Shown: piece after piece, positions 22,938-34,350 of the stretch
Numbering within the stretch: the first letter of the stretch is position 1
Layout: the number at the start of each line of letters is the position of its first letter
NCBI RefSeq assembly: GCF_001642475.1
Contig: NW_019173946.1
Location: 248,001-312,000 of the forward strand
DNA from: Fonsecaea monophora
Lineage: Eukaryota > Ascomycota > Eurotiomycetes > Chaetothyriales > Herpotrichiellaceae
Length of the DNA: 64,000 bases
Direction: 5' to 3'
Program-made: the position numbers and the translations under genes
Notes under the pieces: generated by a model
What the model saw: only the letters and a program-made list of their open reading frames with translations
Database searches by the model: none
What the model was told of the DNA's origin: nothing

Positions 22938-24560
22938 CTAGCTAAACACGAACCCTTCAAATCCATTCTCGATACATCCATCGATGGCCTTGCGGTAGCT
23001 GGGCAACCCGGCAACATAATTCAGAGACTCGCGTGGCTTTCCCGGGATGTTGCCGCCCATGTACCAACTCGTTTCGTTCTTGGGGATCAGGGTCAAGTTG
23101 GCGTCGTCGTTGGTGGTCTTGCCCCATTTGTCCTCGGCGTCGCGGGTCGCGTCGATCCGTGTCTGCTTGTTCTGCTTCATGGCCTCGAGGGTCTTGATGA
23201 TCCAGTCGCCCTGGATCTCGGAGATGGTGGGCCCGATGGCGAACGCGGTCGGACTCTGCGGGCCGTACATGAACAGCATGTTGGGGAAGCCGGACGTCGC
23301 CATGCCCAAAAATGTCCGGGAGCCGTTTGCCCAGTCGTCCTTGAGTGAGAGGCCGTCGGTGCCCTTGATGTCTATCCGCGTGAAGCTGCCCGTCACAGCG
23401 TCGAACCCGGTTGCGAGGACGAGGATGTCCAAGTCGTATTCTTTCCCGTCGGCCGTGCGCAGTCCAGTCGGCGTGATCTCCTCAATCGGGTTCTTCTTCA
23501 GGGGCACCAGATTGACATGTGGCAGATTGTATACCTCGTAGTAGTCCTGCTCCAGAGATGGACGCTTGGTGCCGAAGGGATGGGGTGGCTTCTCGGGGGC
23601 TAGGTTTTCTTTCAGCTCGGGGTCGTCCTTGGTTATTCTCGCCCGGACCTTGTCACGCCAGAAGTTGTACATCAACGTGTTGACCTCCTCGTTGCCCATG
23701 AGGTCGCTGTAATTGCCGAGCCAGGGGTTGAACCCTCCTTTCTTCCAGAGAGACTCCCAAAACCTCAGCCTCTCAGCCTCGTCGTCTTCCAATCCCTTCC
23801 GCGGGTCCGGGTTATAGTCCCATCCGGCATAGGTTTGCTTCATGAGTTTAAACAAATCCCCGTATCCCTTCTTCTTGGCCATTTGCAGCTCCACGTTGAG
23901 CTTCTGCTGGCCCATGGGCATAGAGTAGTTTGGCGTCCGTTGGAAGACGGTGAGCTCCTTGGTGACCCTACCAATCTCCTGGATCACTTGGACACCGCTG
24001 GCGCCGGTTCCAATGACACCAACACGCTTGCCCCTAAAGTCAATCCCACCCTTTGGCCATCGAGCGGTGTGACAAGCGATGCCCTGGAACGTTTCCAATC
24101 CCTTTAGGGGAGGAACGTAGATCTTGGCTGCAAACCCCGTTGCGAGAAGCAGGAACCTCGTCACGGCTTGAGTGTCGTTGTTGGTGTGCACGAGCCATTT
24201 CCGCTCCTTCTCGTTCCACTCGGCGCCCGTCACCCGCGTGCCGAACAGGATGTCCTTGCTCAGATCCCACTTCTTGTCGACGTACTTGAAATACTCGGTG
24301 AGTTCCTTCTGGCCCGGGAAGGCTTCCTCCCAGTTCCAGTCAGACCAGAGCTCTGGGTCCGAGAACTCGTAAAACGGTGCGCTGGTGTCGACGCGGGCAC
24401 CGGGGTACGAGTTGTGCCACCACACGCCGCCGAGGCCTTCTCCCTCTTCGAACAACTTGACGTTATAGCCGAGCTTGCGCAGGTTGCGAAGGAGGTAGCA
24501 ACCGCCGAATCCTCCCCCCACAATTATCGCGTCGTATTCTTTCACGCCGTTTTGAGCCAT
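22938..24560 (-). CDS. Baeyer-Villiger monooxygenase 1
   Basis: Intronless, 540 aa. The FAD-binding Rossmann motif GGGFGG is at residues 15-20. The BVMO fingerprint is perfect at about 156-167 (FQGIACHTARWP, fitting FxGxxxHxxxWP). The NADPH-binding motif GTGASG follows at about 184, and the second fingerprint region has ATGFDAVTGS. Class B flavoprotein monooxygenases insert one oxygen next to a ketone carbonyl using FAD, NADPH and O2, giving an ester or lactone. No signal peptide or membrane segment, so probably cytosolic. The gene is divergent from the A-T-R reductase across 1.7 kb and is the first gene of the accessory block. Length and motif spacing match the cyclohexanone/phenylacetone monooxygenase group; the substrate cannot be read from sequence. 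Confidence 0.93.
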   Translation of the reverse strand: MAQNGVKEYDAIIVGGGFGGCYLLRNLRKLGYNVKLFEEGEGLGGVWWHNSYPGARVDTSAPFYEFSDPELWSDWNWEEAFPGQKELTEYFKYVDKKWDLSKDILFGTRVTGAEWNEKERKWLVHTNNDTQAVTRFLLLATGFAAKIYVPPLKGLETFQGIACHTARWPKGGIDFRGKRVGVIGTGASGVQVIQEIGRVTKELTVFQRTPNYSMPMGQQKLNVELQMAKKKGYGDLFKLMKQTYAGWDYNPDPRKGLEDDEAERLRFWESLWKKGGFNPWLGNYSDLMGNEEVNTLMYNFWRDKVRARITKDDPELKENLAPEKPPHPFGTKRPSLEQDYYEVYNLPHVNLVPLKKNPIEEITPTGLRTADGKEYDLDILVLATGFDAVTGSFTRIDIKGTDGLSLKDDWANGSRTFLGMATSGFPNMLFMYGPQSPTAFAIGPTISEIQGDWIIKTLEAMKQNKQTRIDATRDAEDKWGKTTNDDANLTLIPKNETSWYMGGNIPGKPRESLNYVAGLPSYRKAIDGCIENGFEGFVFS

Positions 24561-26262
24561 ACTGGCGTCTTTTTATGTTCTAAGAGGGGGAAAACGGGCT
24601 TTACTTTGGAAAGATATCCCCGGTAAAGTGGCACAAGTCGTAAGAATTTCCGTCCCGGTTCCTGGGACGAGAGAGGGTATTAATCAAGACAATCAAGTAT
24701 CGACCGGTTAACCATGACTCGAGATTCTCCTACATAGCATGATCTGTTTGAATTTCCGTGGAACGATCGCCTTTCCCAAACGCCCAAACTACGCGGGGGA
24801 TCACCCGATTCCCTCGGGATTGAATGGCCGTCAGTGTAGAGGGCCTGGTCTCGGCCACCGCTACCCGTAACTGGGGGAAACATGTTCTAAGAGTATAGAG
24901 CGCTTGGCTCCATTTACCCCGCTAGAATAGATGGAACAGATCTCTACCGGTCCAATGGACACTGGTTGTTTCTGAGGGGTGACCCCGGAGTTCATACTCC
25001 GAAACCCACAATAGAAGCGATGCCTCCGCAAACCAGAACGTCCCCCAGTCGGCCAGGGCAAAGTTGACGGGCTCAGAACTCGGATACACTGTAAAGCGTA
25101 AAGCAGTGGTTTGTCATTCATCTCTTACTCCCTGATGATCCAATCCCCGCGATAGAGATAGGGTACCAAGGCATAGGACGTGTTCGTGGGCTTTGTGGTA
25201 ATATAGACGGATGTAGGTGACGAAGACTCTTGCTTGTCAAGGGCTTCTGTTGCCGGCTGTTCCTAGAGTGGCCCTCAAAATCCGTAGTTTGGTCTCTTAC
25301 ACGAAGTTGTATGCGAAGAAGCTCTGGTGCTAACCTGAGCGTAGGGACATGTCGCCAAAACTGTTGCCCAAGGTGAATCGGTAAGCATGGAAAATATCTA
25401 CTCATGGTTGTTTTGGTCATTTCATGGTAATAGTCCGTGAAGCATGATGTCCGATCTAGAGTTGGTTATCGTCGGCTGCAGGAGCCTGGTGACTCTAGTC
25501 TCAACGGCGGCGTGTTTCGCCGAAGCCATAGGGAGGGAGTATGGCAGAGGAGTAGGGGACTGACGGAACTCGGAGGTGAGCGAGAGAGGCACTGGTCTTA
25601 AGAATGTATAATGAGTCGGTAGGTAAGGACCGATATTACTATAGTTCTCTAGACAGTACAAGCTATATCGAATCCCGCAACCAAGTCCTTTACATTACTA
25701 GATCTCGATGACCATGAGACTACTAGTCAAGCTATCATAGCTCCCGTTGCTGATTCTTTAAGAGGGAGCTCTATCAAATGAAGGATGGGAGTGTGGCTCG
25801 TCCCTTCGAGATACCTTGGTCCGTCCATTCTGCTCTTAAGTATCCTGTTGGACATTTGACTGGGCTGTGAAACTGGTGGTGTACACCTAGTCAATAATTA
25901 GAGCGTCTGTGAGATTTTAGATTCTCGATGGCCCTGCACGAGAAGTAGTAATACAATTTTATAGTTCAACCCACGCCCGTCTGCCTTCACCAGCCTTGCC
26001 GGAAGTTCAGAAATCTGCCCGGGGACAGCGTGAGGGGAGCCATTTTCACCCCCGTGTCTGCCGCGGAAGTATTTCGCCGTCAAGTTCTCCGCCAGCAAAC
26101 AGAGGTGCACACTTAGTTACAATACTATCTAGCATCTTCGAGGTGGATGTGTGCCCAACGCATAATGTCTGGCTGACAGTAAGCAGGCATAACTTGCATT
26201 TTATTTATGAAAACAAACACTTCCCCTACCCAGACTTGTCCTCACCCTGTTGTTGCTCCAAT
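24561..26262. other. Divergent intergenic region, BVMO 1 / A-T-R reductase
   Basis: 1.70 kb. The short frames inside lack domains. A small inverted repeat CCCGA-TTCCC-TCGGG lies at 24804-24818. I see no regulator gene, tRNA or transposon, which is notable because this is the largest gap inside the accessory block. Confidence 0.45.
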
Positions 26263-29200
26263 ATGGGGTCGACAGAAGGACTCAGCAACGGGCTATTGCC
26301 AGCATATGGTCAGAGATTACTACCACACATCCTTCGTGACCTTGCAAGAAGCGAGCCCACCAAGCCCGTGGCCATCATCTTCGAACACCCAGACATATTT
26401 GCCGGACACCACACCGTCACAGCCGCAGAACTATACCATGCCGTCAATGCCACTGCCTGGTGGATCAAACATCATGTCGGCCACAGTGAGGGTTTTGAGA
26501 CGCTGGCGTACATCGGACCTTCTGATCTGCGCTACGAAATCATCCATATAGCGGGCATTATGTGTGGCTACAAGGTTCGCAGACCTGGGCCTCTGCGAAA
26601 CCGGTTCATGCTAATGGGGCGGGTCTTGTGGGTAGCTCCTTTGCATCTCGATACGAAATTCAGATGCGGGATACTTGTCTCTGCTGGAGGCGACGAAATG
26701 CACCAAGTTCGTTTGCACTTCCGAGTTGATCGATCGCGCAAGTCACATCAAGGGCATGGTCGACGATCTGCAGGTCTTTACCTTGCCGTCGTATAGAAAG
26801 TTGATTGCTGAAGAAACGCCCGAGTATGTCTATGAAAAGACTTTTGCAGAAGCAGAAGACGATCCCGTCCTGATCTGTCACACTTCGGGATCCACAGGTG
26901 AGCGAGCAGGTGTCCAAGCATTCTTATTATGACCAGGGCTTATTTGTGGTGTGAATAGGAGCACCAAAACCCATCACGCTCACCAACGGCAATTGGGCTG
27001 TGGTCGACAACCTGCGCAAGATCCCAACCACACCAGGGAGGAAGAACCAGGATTGGTCCATCTTCAGTTTCAAGGACAGGGACTTGTTCATTTCAAGCTT
27101 TCCGCCCTTCCATGTAGGCGTTTTAATGATTCACACTCTTTTGTTCCAAGTGCTGAATTGTGCGTCCAGGCAACAGGGATGATTGCGGGCATGCTGCCAT
27201 TGATGTACAATTCGATAGCGGTGGTCCCACCTCCAGATCGACCTACCACCGGTGAGATGTGTCTTGCAATGATGCGCTATCTGGAACAGCAGCAGTATAG
27301 ACTTCGAGGTCTGCTGGTGCCGCCGACCGTCATCGAACAACTGGCTCAAGAAAGCGAGGGCCTCGATTACGTCTCGAACATGGACTTTGTCATGTTCACG
27401 GGTGGACCACTGGCACCGTCTGTTGGTGACCGAGTAAGTCAGAAAACAGACATCTGCCAACTCATCGGCTCGACTGAGACCGGCCCTATCCCTGGCCTGG
27501 TGCCATCCAGGAGCGACTGGGCGTACTTTGAATGGCAGCCCTTCTACAACGTCGACATGGAGCCTCGGGCCGACGACACGTATGAACTAGTCCTCAAACA
27601 GCAGCCAGAGCTTCGGTGGATTCGCACAGTTTCCCACACGATGCCGCATCTGGATGTCTGGAAGTCCTCAGATCTTTATCGCCCGCACCCCAAGAAACCC
27701 GGGCTCTGGCGCTTCCACGGGCGGCTTGATGATGTCTTGGTTCTCTCAAATGGTGAGAAGTTTAACCCTGTGCCGATGGAGGCCATCATACAAGGTCACC
27801 CTTTGCTACGAGGAGCCCTTTATTACGGTCAAGGGAGATTCCAGCCGGCTCTCTTAGTAGAGCCAAAGTCAGACGTACCAAAGTCCTCTCATCGCGATTT
27901 CATCAAACAAATATGGCCTCTGGTGGAGAAGGCCAACCTGGAGGCCCCGCGACACGCCCATCTGTTCCCGGACAAAGTGGTTGTAGCCTCCTCTGAAAAG
28001 CCATTCAGGAGGGCCGCGAAAGGGACAGTTGTCCGCAAAATGACGTGGAAGGACTACTCGGAAGAGCTAGACGCACTGTACTCGGAGTCGAACGGCGATG
28101 ACAGTCAATCAGGGGTCGTCCCTAAGCTCGATGACCCGCGGGACTTGGTCGCGGTCACCAACTTTGTCCGCGAATGCATTAACGATCTTCTTGAGCAGCC
28201 TCCCAAGTCCGACCATCAGGATCTCTTCGCCCTGGGAGTGGACTCTTTGCAGATTCTGGAAATTTCCAAGCGCCTCTCGGCTGGAATCAAGCAGCATCTC
28301 CTCTCGGACTCCAGAAACGGCATCACCTCGAAGCAAATCTATGCGCATTCTTGTGTGGCGGATCTGGCAAGATTCGTCCATACAGTCCTGAATGGTCACG
28401 CGCCGGATGCCAATGGCGAGTCCAATCGGGAAGATGTCATGGCAAGCCTGGTGGAGAAGTATACTCAGCGATGGCGGCAGAAGGAGGGATTCCCCAACTC
28501 GGTCATATTGACGGGCACGACGGGATCGCTAGGCACATATTTGCTGTTAGCACTTCTGAAAGATCCCGGCGTGGACAAGATCTACTGCTTCAACCGCACC
28601 GCGGACGCCAAAGAGAGACAACGACGGGGACTCCTCAGCATCGCCGCCAGCCACGACGTCGACGATCCACGCTTGATCTTTGTGACGGTAGACCTGGTTC
28701 AGCCGGACTTTGGAATCTCTGCGGACCTGTACCGCGAAATCCTCCAGAACACTACCATCATCATCCACAACGCGTGGAAAGTCGACTTCAATCACAAAGT
28801 CGGATCGTTTGAGCCGGTAATCGCCGGAGTTGCGGGCCTTGTGGAATTCACACGGACGAGCGCGAGACGGCCGCATCTGCTCTTCGTCTCGTCGGTCTCC
28901 TCCGTGGGCAATTGGGCAGAAGTAACTGGGGAGAACTCGGCCGCGCCCGAGAGACCCATGACCGACTTCCACGTCGCCCAACGACAAGGCTACGGCGAAT
29001 CGAAGCATGTGTCGGAGCAGATCCTGCACATTGCGGCGCAAGAGCTCGGGATCCGCGCCAGTATTCTGCGGGTCGGTCAGATCGCCGGCCCGCTGGAAGG
29101 AGGCGGCAGCTGGCACGAGGTCGAATGGTTCCCTTCGCTCGTGAAGTCGTCCAAAGCGTTGGGCAAGATTCCGGATTTCTTGCCCGACGTGAACTGGATT

Positions 29201-29593
29201 CCGGTCGACCGCCTCGCCAGCATCGTGGTAGATATCGTCCACGCCGACCACAAAGACGACCTGCAAGTCTTCAACCTCGTCAACCCACGGTCCGTCCCTT
29301 GGTCGGCATTCGTATCTACGATCCAGAAATGGTTCCAGCCCCAAAAGATCGATGTGGTTCCCCTTGTCGACTGGATTGCTGCCCTGGAAGCAGTGGATGT
29401 GACTGATCCCAGTGCGGTCGCCTCTGTGCCGGCCGTCAAGATCATCGACTTCTTCAAAGGTATCGCCGAAGGGGACCGGCAAAGTCCCCTGTACGAGACA
29501 CAACGAGGAACCGAGTGTAGTAAGACCATGGCCGAATTGGCTCCTGTCAGCTCGGACTGGATGAGGATTTGGCTGGGCCAATGGAAGTTCTAG
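26263..29593 (+). CDS. A-T-R carboxylic acid reductase (NRPS-like)
   Basis: Exons 26263-26574, 26636-26897, 26959-27113 and 27170-29593 join in frame to 1050 aa; introns are 61, 60 and 56 nt. The adenylation domain (about 1-510) has CHTSGSTG at about 184-191, then FPPFH, GSTETG and WRFHGRLDDVLVLSNGEK. The thiolation domain has LGVDSLQ (about 596), whose serine takes phosphopantetheine. The reductase domain starts with TGTTGSLG (about 691) and contains YGESKH (about 850), the Tyr-Lys pair of short-chain reductases. Such enzymes activate an acid with ATP, tether it as a thioester, and release an aldehyde with NADPH. No condensation or thioesterase domain is present. Intron 1 has a weak donor (GTTCGC), but removing it restores the conserved RNSDAGYLSLLEA. 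Closest in layout to fungal aryl/amino acid reductases; substrate unknown. Confidence 0.92.
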
Positions 29594-29891
29594 ACAATGC
29601 ATGCTGTGGTATGGGCTCATTCCCGTCTAGCTGGGGATAAGAGGTAGCGTCTAGTATACAATAATGAAACGCCTTTTGAAGGCTCTTCCTCATGTGCGCC
29701 GGGTCTGATCTTCAAGGGGGTTCGGAATGTGCCTACTGTCTATCCACTGCCAAATAGACTATGGGCATGAAGTCTATTGCTTCCTGTGACAGAAGGCATC
29801 TGACAAGCAGGAGCACAGGACCAAAGAATCCATATGACCATGTCTCTATATGTATGTTCAGCACGCTTGGGCGACCCAAGCTTGTACGTGC

Positions 29892-30971
29892 TTAAAAGAT
29901 AGCCATACAATTCGGTGGCGACGAGACCGCCCTCGGATGGTTTAAGGGGCTGCTCGTCACAAAAAAGGTCCATCTGCCCAGCCGCTTGCACGTCTCGGCC
30001 AGACGCTCCAAATCAAACATCTCGCCAATGGGGACACCCCACCCCGCGAGCAGGATATGGTGCAAATCCCACTGGGGGTCGTGGTTGGGTCGGACCTCGA
30101 AGCTGACGCCATCGCCCGCGACGGCCACGATGTGATTGTCCCAGAGGAAGCGGGCGACCCTCTCCCCCTGCTCCAGGCCCGAGTGCTTGTGCTGTTTCGC
30201 GGCCGTGTCGGCGCGGTACTGTCGCTTCTGGTCCATGGACAGCGCGTCCCACGTCTTGGTGAAGCCGCAGCGCAGGAAGAAGATGTCGCCCGGGCGGAAC
30301 TCGATCTTGCACTGCCGCGCGATCTCGTAGACGTCGTCCAGGGTGATCTTCTGGCCCCCGATGCCGTTGACGCTGATGCCCTTCTGCTCCGCGTACGAGA
30401 CGTAGTCGATCAGAAACCCCCGACTCGCGATCCCGTCCTGCGCCCAGAACCCGATCCCGATCCTCGCGCTGCCGGGGTCGTTGATCTCCTCGGACTGCGT
30501 CCCTCCGTAGAAGACGCGACCCTTCCCGTCCTCGGTCGCGGTGCTGAAGTGTCGGAACCCGTCCCATTGGGATCCCGCCTGCGGGTTGAAGTGCCACACG
30601 TCATCCCACGCGATGCCTTCGTAGTTGGGAATCGATTTGATCTCGTGCACGACGGGTTCGCGACCGAATCCTAGAGGGAGAAAGTCCGTCCATCATATGT
30701 CTCTTGGAAAACTTCTACTTCCTAGTATTCGAAAACTGGGCAGGGGCTATTTGTGCCTACCTGGCGTCTCCAACTTTGTCATCTCCCAATTCAGGCAGAC
30801 TCGTTCGCCCGTCCGGATCTCTGACCGCGCCGCACCGGCGACGTGCTCGGGCGTCAGATATCGTAGCATCCCCAAACCTTCCTCGGCGCTGGACGGTTCA
30901 CCCACCCAGAAGCGCCTCTTGTCTTTTAACTCGTCAAACGACGGTAACTCGCTAAAGGATTTTGGTGCCAT
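29892..30971 (-). CDS. Cyclase-family hydrolase (PF04199-type)
   Basis: Exons 30761-30971 and 29892-30670 give 329 aa; the 90-nt intron runs from GTAGGC to CTCTAG. The fold is that of kynurenine formamidase/isatin hydrolase-type cyclases. The segment GSQWDGFRHF (about residue 95) occupies the place of the metal-binding HxGTHxDxPxH signature but lacks its first histidines and keeps Asp and the last His. GDIFFLRCGF and the C-terminal LGRWTFFVTSSPL with the closing SPPN fit fungal members. Homologues hydrolyse amides or lactone-like rings using a metal. The leader directly before the ATG contains a 7-bp tandem repeat. Convergent with the A-T-R reductase gene (298 nt between stops). Inferred role: opening a cyclic or amide product of the neighbouring enzymes. 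Confidence 0.85.
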
Positions 30972-32379
30972 TTCGTTTGTCGGTCGTCGGTCGTCGGTCG
31001 TCGGTCGTCGGTCGTCGCTTGGCGTGACAATAGGAACGTACTTGCACTCTAGTCTCTAAAGATTCTAAGCAGTCGTAACAAGTAAGCGGGCCAAAAATAA
31101 ACCAGTATATACAAGAATTTATATCGGCAGCTCGTTTGGTTGTTCCCGTGCAGCCATGGCAATTTTCGGCCCGGCGAGGGGTAAATACGAGTTAGCGTCC
31201 CGGACATTGGTTCCCGGATGAGCACTGAACACCACCAAATTTGCTGTTGTACGGGGTAGATGGTCGTCTCGGGGTACATGTGGGAAAAGCGAACGGGCAA
31301 GGGTCTGATTGTTTGTTTTTCCGCTCGATTCGTGGCATCCCCGCAAATCATGCAAACACTTTGCGAATCGAGATTCCCCCGGATAGAATGTGGAGAGAAC
31401 AAGTTGGATGCACTGTCATCAATTTTGAATCTCCATAATTACTCCCAGATTGCTCCCCGTAGATATAAGAGTATACTGAGCTGATTAGTTCACCCGGAGC
31501 TGACTTGTCGTCCGCCATTTTATTTCAAGGCAGTCTCTTTTTGATTTTTGCTCTCGGATGAGGGGTCCTTCCGGGGATCGTACAAAGGTGTTAGCCATTG
31601 CATCTATCCCACAAAAAGGCTCCCTTTCGTGCAGAGTTCCCAGTCTAGAATCCATTTTCTGTTCGACGGCGAATATTAGGGGGAAAGACATCAGTCCCGC
31701 AAGCTTGCCCATCTGGCTACCTAGGTATCTACCCCGGAAACTGCGTGTACCGCATTGACAAGCCCGGGCGGGTATTATTCCGAATACAGTTAGAACGTAA
31801 AAGTGGGGCGGAATTACCAGATCGAGAATGCAATGTCCCTCCCCAAATGTGGTTCCGAGGTAATAATCCCGAGACCGAGGACTCCAAGTGCATTTCGGAC
31901 AGCCAAGTCAAGGATCGAGCCTATTTAGACCTTCACCGTCCAAGAAAGTATACAAGTACCACATAAAACGCAAAGACACTCGCGAATCATCTGAAAAGTT
32001 TTGCCTGGTCTGTTCCCACAGTCAAGTTGGTCACGGAAACCAACAGCGTCAACTCTGGGTGTAAGTCCGGATTAATGCAGGTGAATGTCATTGGTGCTGT
32101 TGGTCTTCTTTTGAGTCACCGCTGATCTGCTATGTACAAAACAGTCCAAGAAACAGAGAGAGCCTCTTCCATCTTATCATTCCTGCCATTGACATTGGCC
32201 TGTTTCACAATCCCGCGAAAGACCATCATTTTTTTTGTGTGTGTATGAGAGAGAAATAATTTCACTGTCGTTCCTCAGAAAGCACCACCCTCAGAGAGAC
32301 TAGGGACTAGGTCCGTAAGAACCCATCTCCCAACAAGGATTCAAGTAAGAAAAGGAACAAACCTCCGTGGTAAACTTTT
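30972..32379. other. Intergenic region between cyclase and MFS transporter genes
   Basis: 1.41 kb upstream of the cyclase and downstream of the transporter. It contains the tandem repeat at 30979-31017 and a 10-bp palindrome TACCTAGGTA at 31718-31727. Other frames (for example 31049-31402) lack support. Confidence 0.45.
30979..31017. repeat. 7-bp tandem repeat (GTCGGTC), about 5.6 copies
   Basis: Five perfect copies plus a partial sixth end 8 nt before the cyclase ATG on the transcribed strand, so the array is probably within the 5' untranslated leader. The unit is not a multiple of three; copy-number change would alter leader length but not the protein. Confidence 0.9.
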
Positions 32380-34350
32380 TCAGACGTCACTTGCGACTCT
32401 AGTGACGCCCTCGGCGTGGACCTTTCCCTCCTTCTCGAGCATGACGTCGTCAATGACATCGTCGCCGTGCGCGTGGTCGACCAGCACGTTTCTGTTCGCG
32501 TCTAGAACAATGTCGCGCTGGTAGACAGCCACTTCGTCCTCGTCGCCGAAGAGGGCGCCAATCTCCTCGAGTGGTTTGCCCATGGTGTCTGGGAAGAAGA
32601 GGATGATGCAGATGGCGCCCAAGGTTCCGGGAATGATGAAGCAGAGGTAATACTTCCATCCGATGTGGCTGGCAAAACATCAGTGAGTTGCAATCAGGTT
32701 CGTGCTTGGCACTCGGGGAATAAGTGCGAAAGCAAGGGGTGGCTTACTTGAATGCGGTTGGGGTGACAGATAGCCACATGACGTTCATGGCCGCGATCAC
32801 GGCGAAGCCAATCGAGACGCCTTTAGCTCGAAGATGTGACGGGAATATTTCATTGAAGTAGGAGAATTGGGTGCCTGTCTCCCATGTCAGCCGACTTCTC
32901 CAGGGCAGTACTATGCTCCCGAGATATTCGGGCCGAGAAAAGCATTTACCATCAAGTTGAATTCCGTAGGGGAGCTGGAAGATGAAAAACATTGCCACTG
33001 CAGCCAAGAGCGCGGACTTGTTGTCGGTGTTGACAAAGTTCGACACCAGCGCGGCTTCGACGATCAGACAGAGCTCACAACCGATGAGGCCGGTACCAAT
33101 GAACCAGGGGCGGGAGAATAAGTCGACAGTAAACATGCCGATTATGTTGGCGCCGAGGGCTAGAGTTAGACATGCAGCTGGGTAGAGAAGCTGCTTTTCG
33201 GCATCGAACCCCAGGTTTTTATAGATGGACGGTCCGTAGTCTATATATTCGATTAGCTTTCCACAGTCAGGAAGAGATGTTGCGTGGAGACACCCGTACT
33301 ATTGATAACCAGCGGTCCTGAACATTGGATGAGCGCCGCGGTGGCGATACAAAGGTAGCAGCGTTTGCGATATGACGGCTTCCTGATCATGTCCATCCAC
33401 GAGTTTCCCAGCGTTCTGTCAATGGCCAGTTGCTTATTGATCTGGTAGAACTCGGCAGCGGCGTAGTCATTGTTGGGATTCTTGGGGTCCGCGTGCAGGC
33501 GGTATATGATCTCCTTTGCTTCGGCGGCACGGTCTTGCATGACCAGCCATCGAGGACTTTCCGGGAGCCAATAGATACCCGAAAGAAGGAAGATCGGCCA
33601 GGGGCAAGCCAGCGCGAGAGGGATCCTCCACGCGTGCAGGCCCCCGGATTTCCAGAAGAAGAACCCATAGCCGATCCAGCCTTGGATGAAGTACCCAATG
33701 ATTCCAAAGACAGCGCCAAAGTCAACCAGCGCCGCGCGGAAGCGAGGGGGGACCACCTCCGAGATCCAGAGCTGTTGTTGTGTCAGTAGTTGCATCGTGT
33801 TCAGGGTGTTTATATGCGTACTGGAATAGAACTGAGAAGCATGTACGACGAGGCGCCTGCGAAGAAACGGAAGGTGAGGAACATGCCGACATGGACACTT
33901 CCCGCCAGCAAGGCACCAGATATCAGATTGACAATCGCCGCCTATAGTGATGGTGAGTAGCTGCCACCAGCAAGAAAAGGGAGAGAAAGTCAAGTTACCA
34001 CCGTAATTGCCCATTTACGACCCCATCTGTCACTGATATATGGAACAATCAACACCCCGATTGTACTGCCAGCAAAGAAGAGACCGTTCATGGCTGAGAT
34101 CAAAGCAGTCGCGTCGGACCTCTTGTCGAGCTCAAAGTATTCGCTGAAGGAGGGTTGGCCTGTTGTCGCAATCGTCAGTTATAGTACAGGAAATAGCGAT
34201 ATTTCCCCCTAGATCTGTATACATACCGAGCGTTGTCCCAATGATGGCAGCCGAGTAGCCTGATGACAGGGTGCCGAAGCCGACAAAGGCCAGGATTCGG
34301 ATGGTTGTCCCATTGATCTTCTGTTTCTTGGTGTGCGCTGCGACGTCCAT
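32380..34350 (-). CDS. MFS sugar-porter-type transporter
   Basis: Seven exons (34227-34350, 33999-34159, 33822-33941, 33300-33771, 32950-33240, 32748-32874, 32380-32668) join in frame to 527 aa; introns are 50-79 nt. The protein has the twelve-helix layout of the Sugar_tr family. Hallmarks are DRWGRKW in the loop between helices 2 and 3, RFRAAL after VPP, and PESPRWL before the central loop. In the second half FNEIFPSHLRAKG is typical of the helix 10-11 region. A hydrophilic tail of about 60 residues ends the protein. Such permeases are proton symporters or facilitators for sugars, quinate and related compounds at the plasma membrane. Position in the accessory block suggests import of its substrate. 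Divergent from the EthD-like gene. Confidence 0.92.

Noticed and set aside
24600..26260. Search for a Zn2Cys6 regulator, tRNA or transposon inside the metabolic block
   Set aside because: No CX2CX6C pattern, tRNA T-loop signature or transposase-like frame was seen in any intergenic gap of the block.
28547..29620. 357-codon minus-strand frame antisense to the A-T-R reductase
   Set aside because: Shadow frame; the plus strand carries thiolation and reductase motifs.
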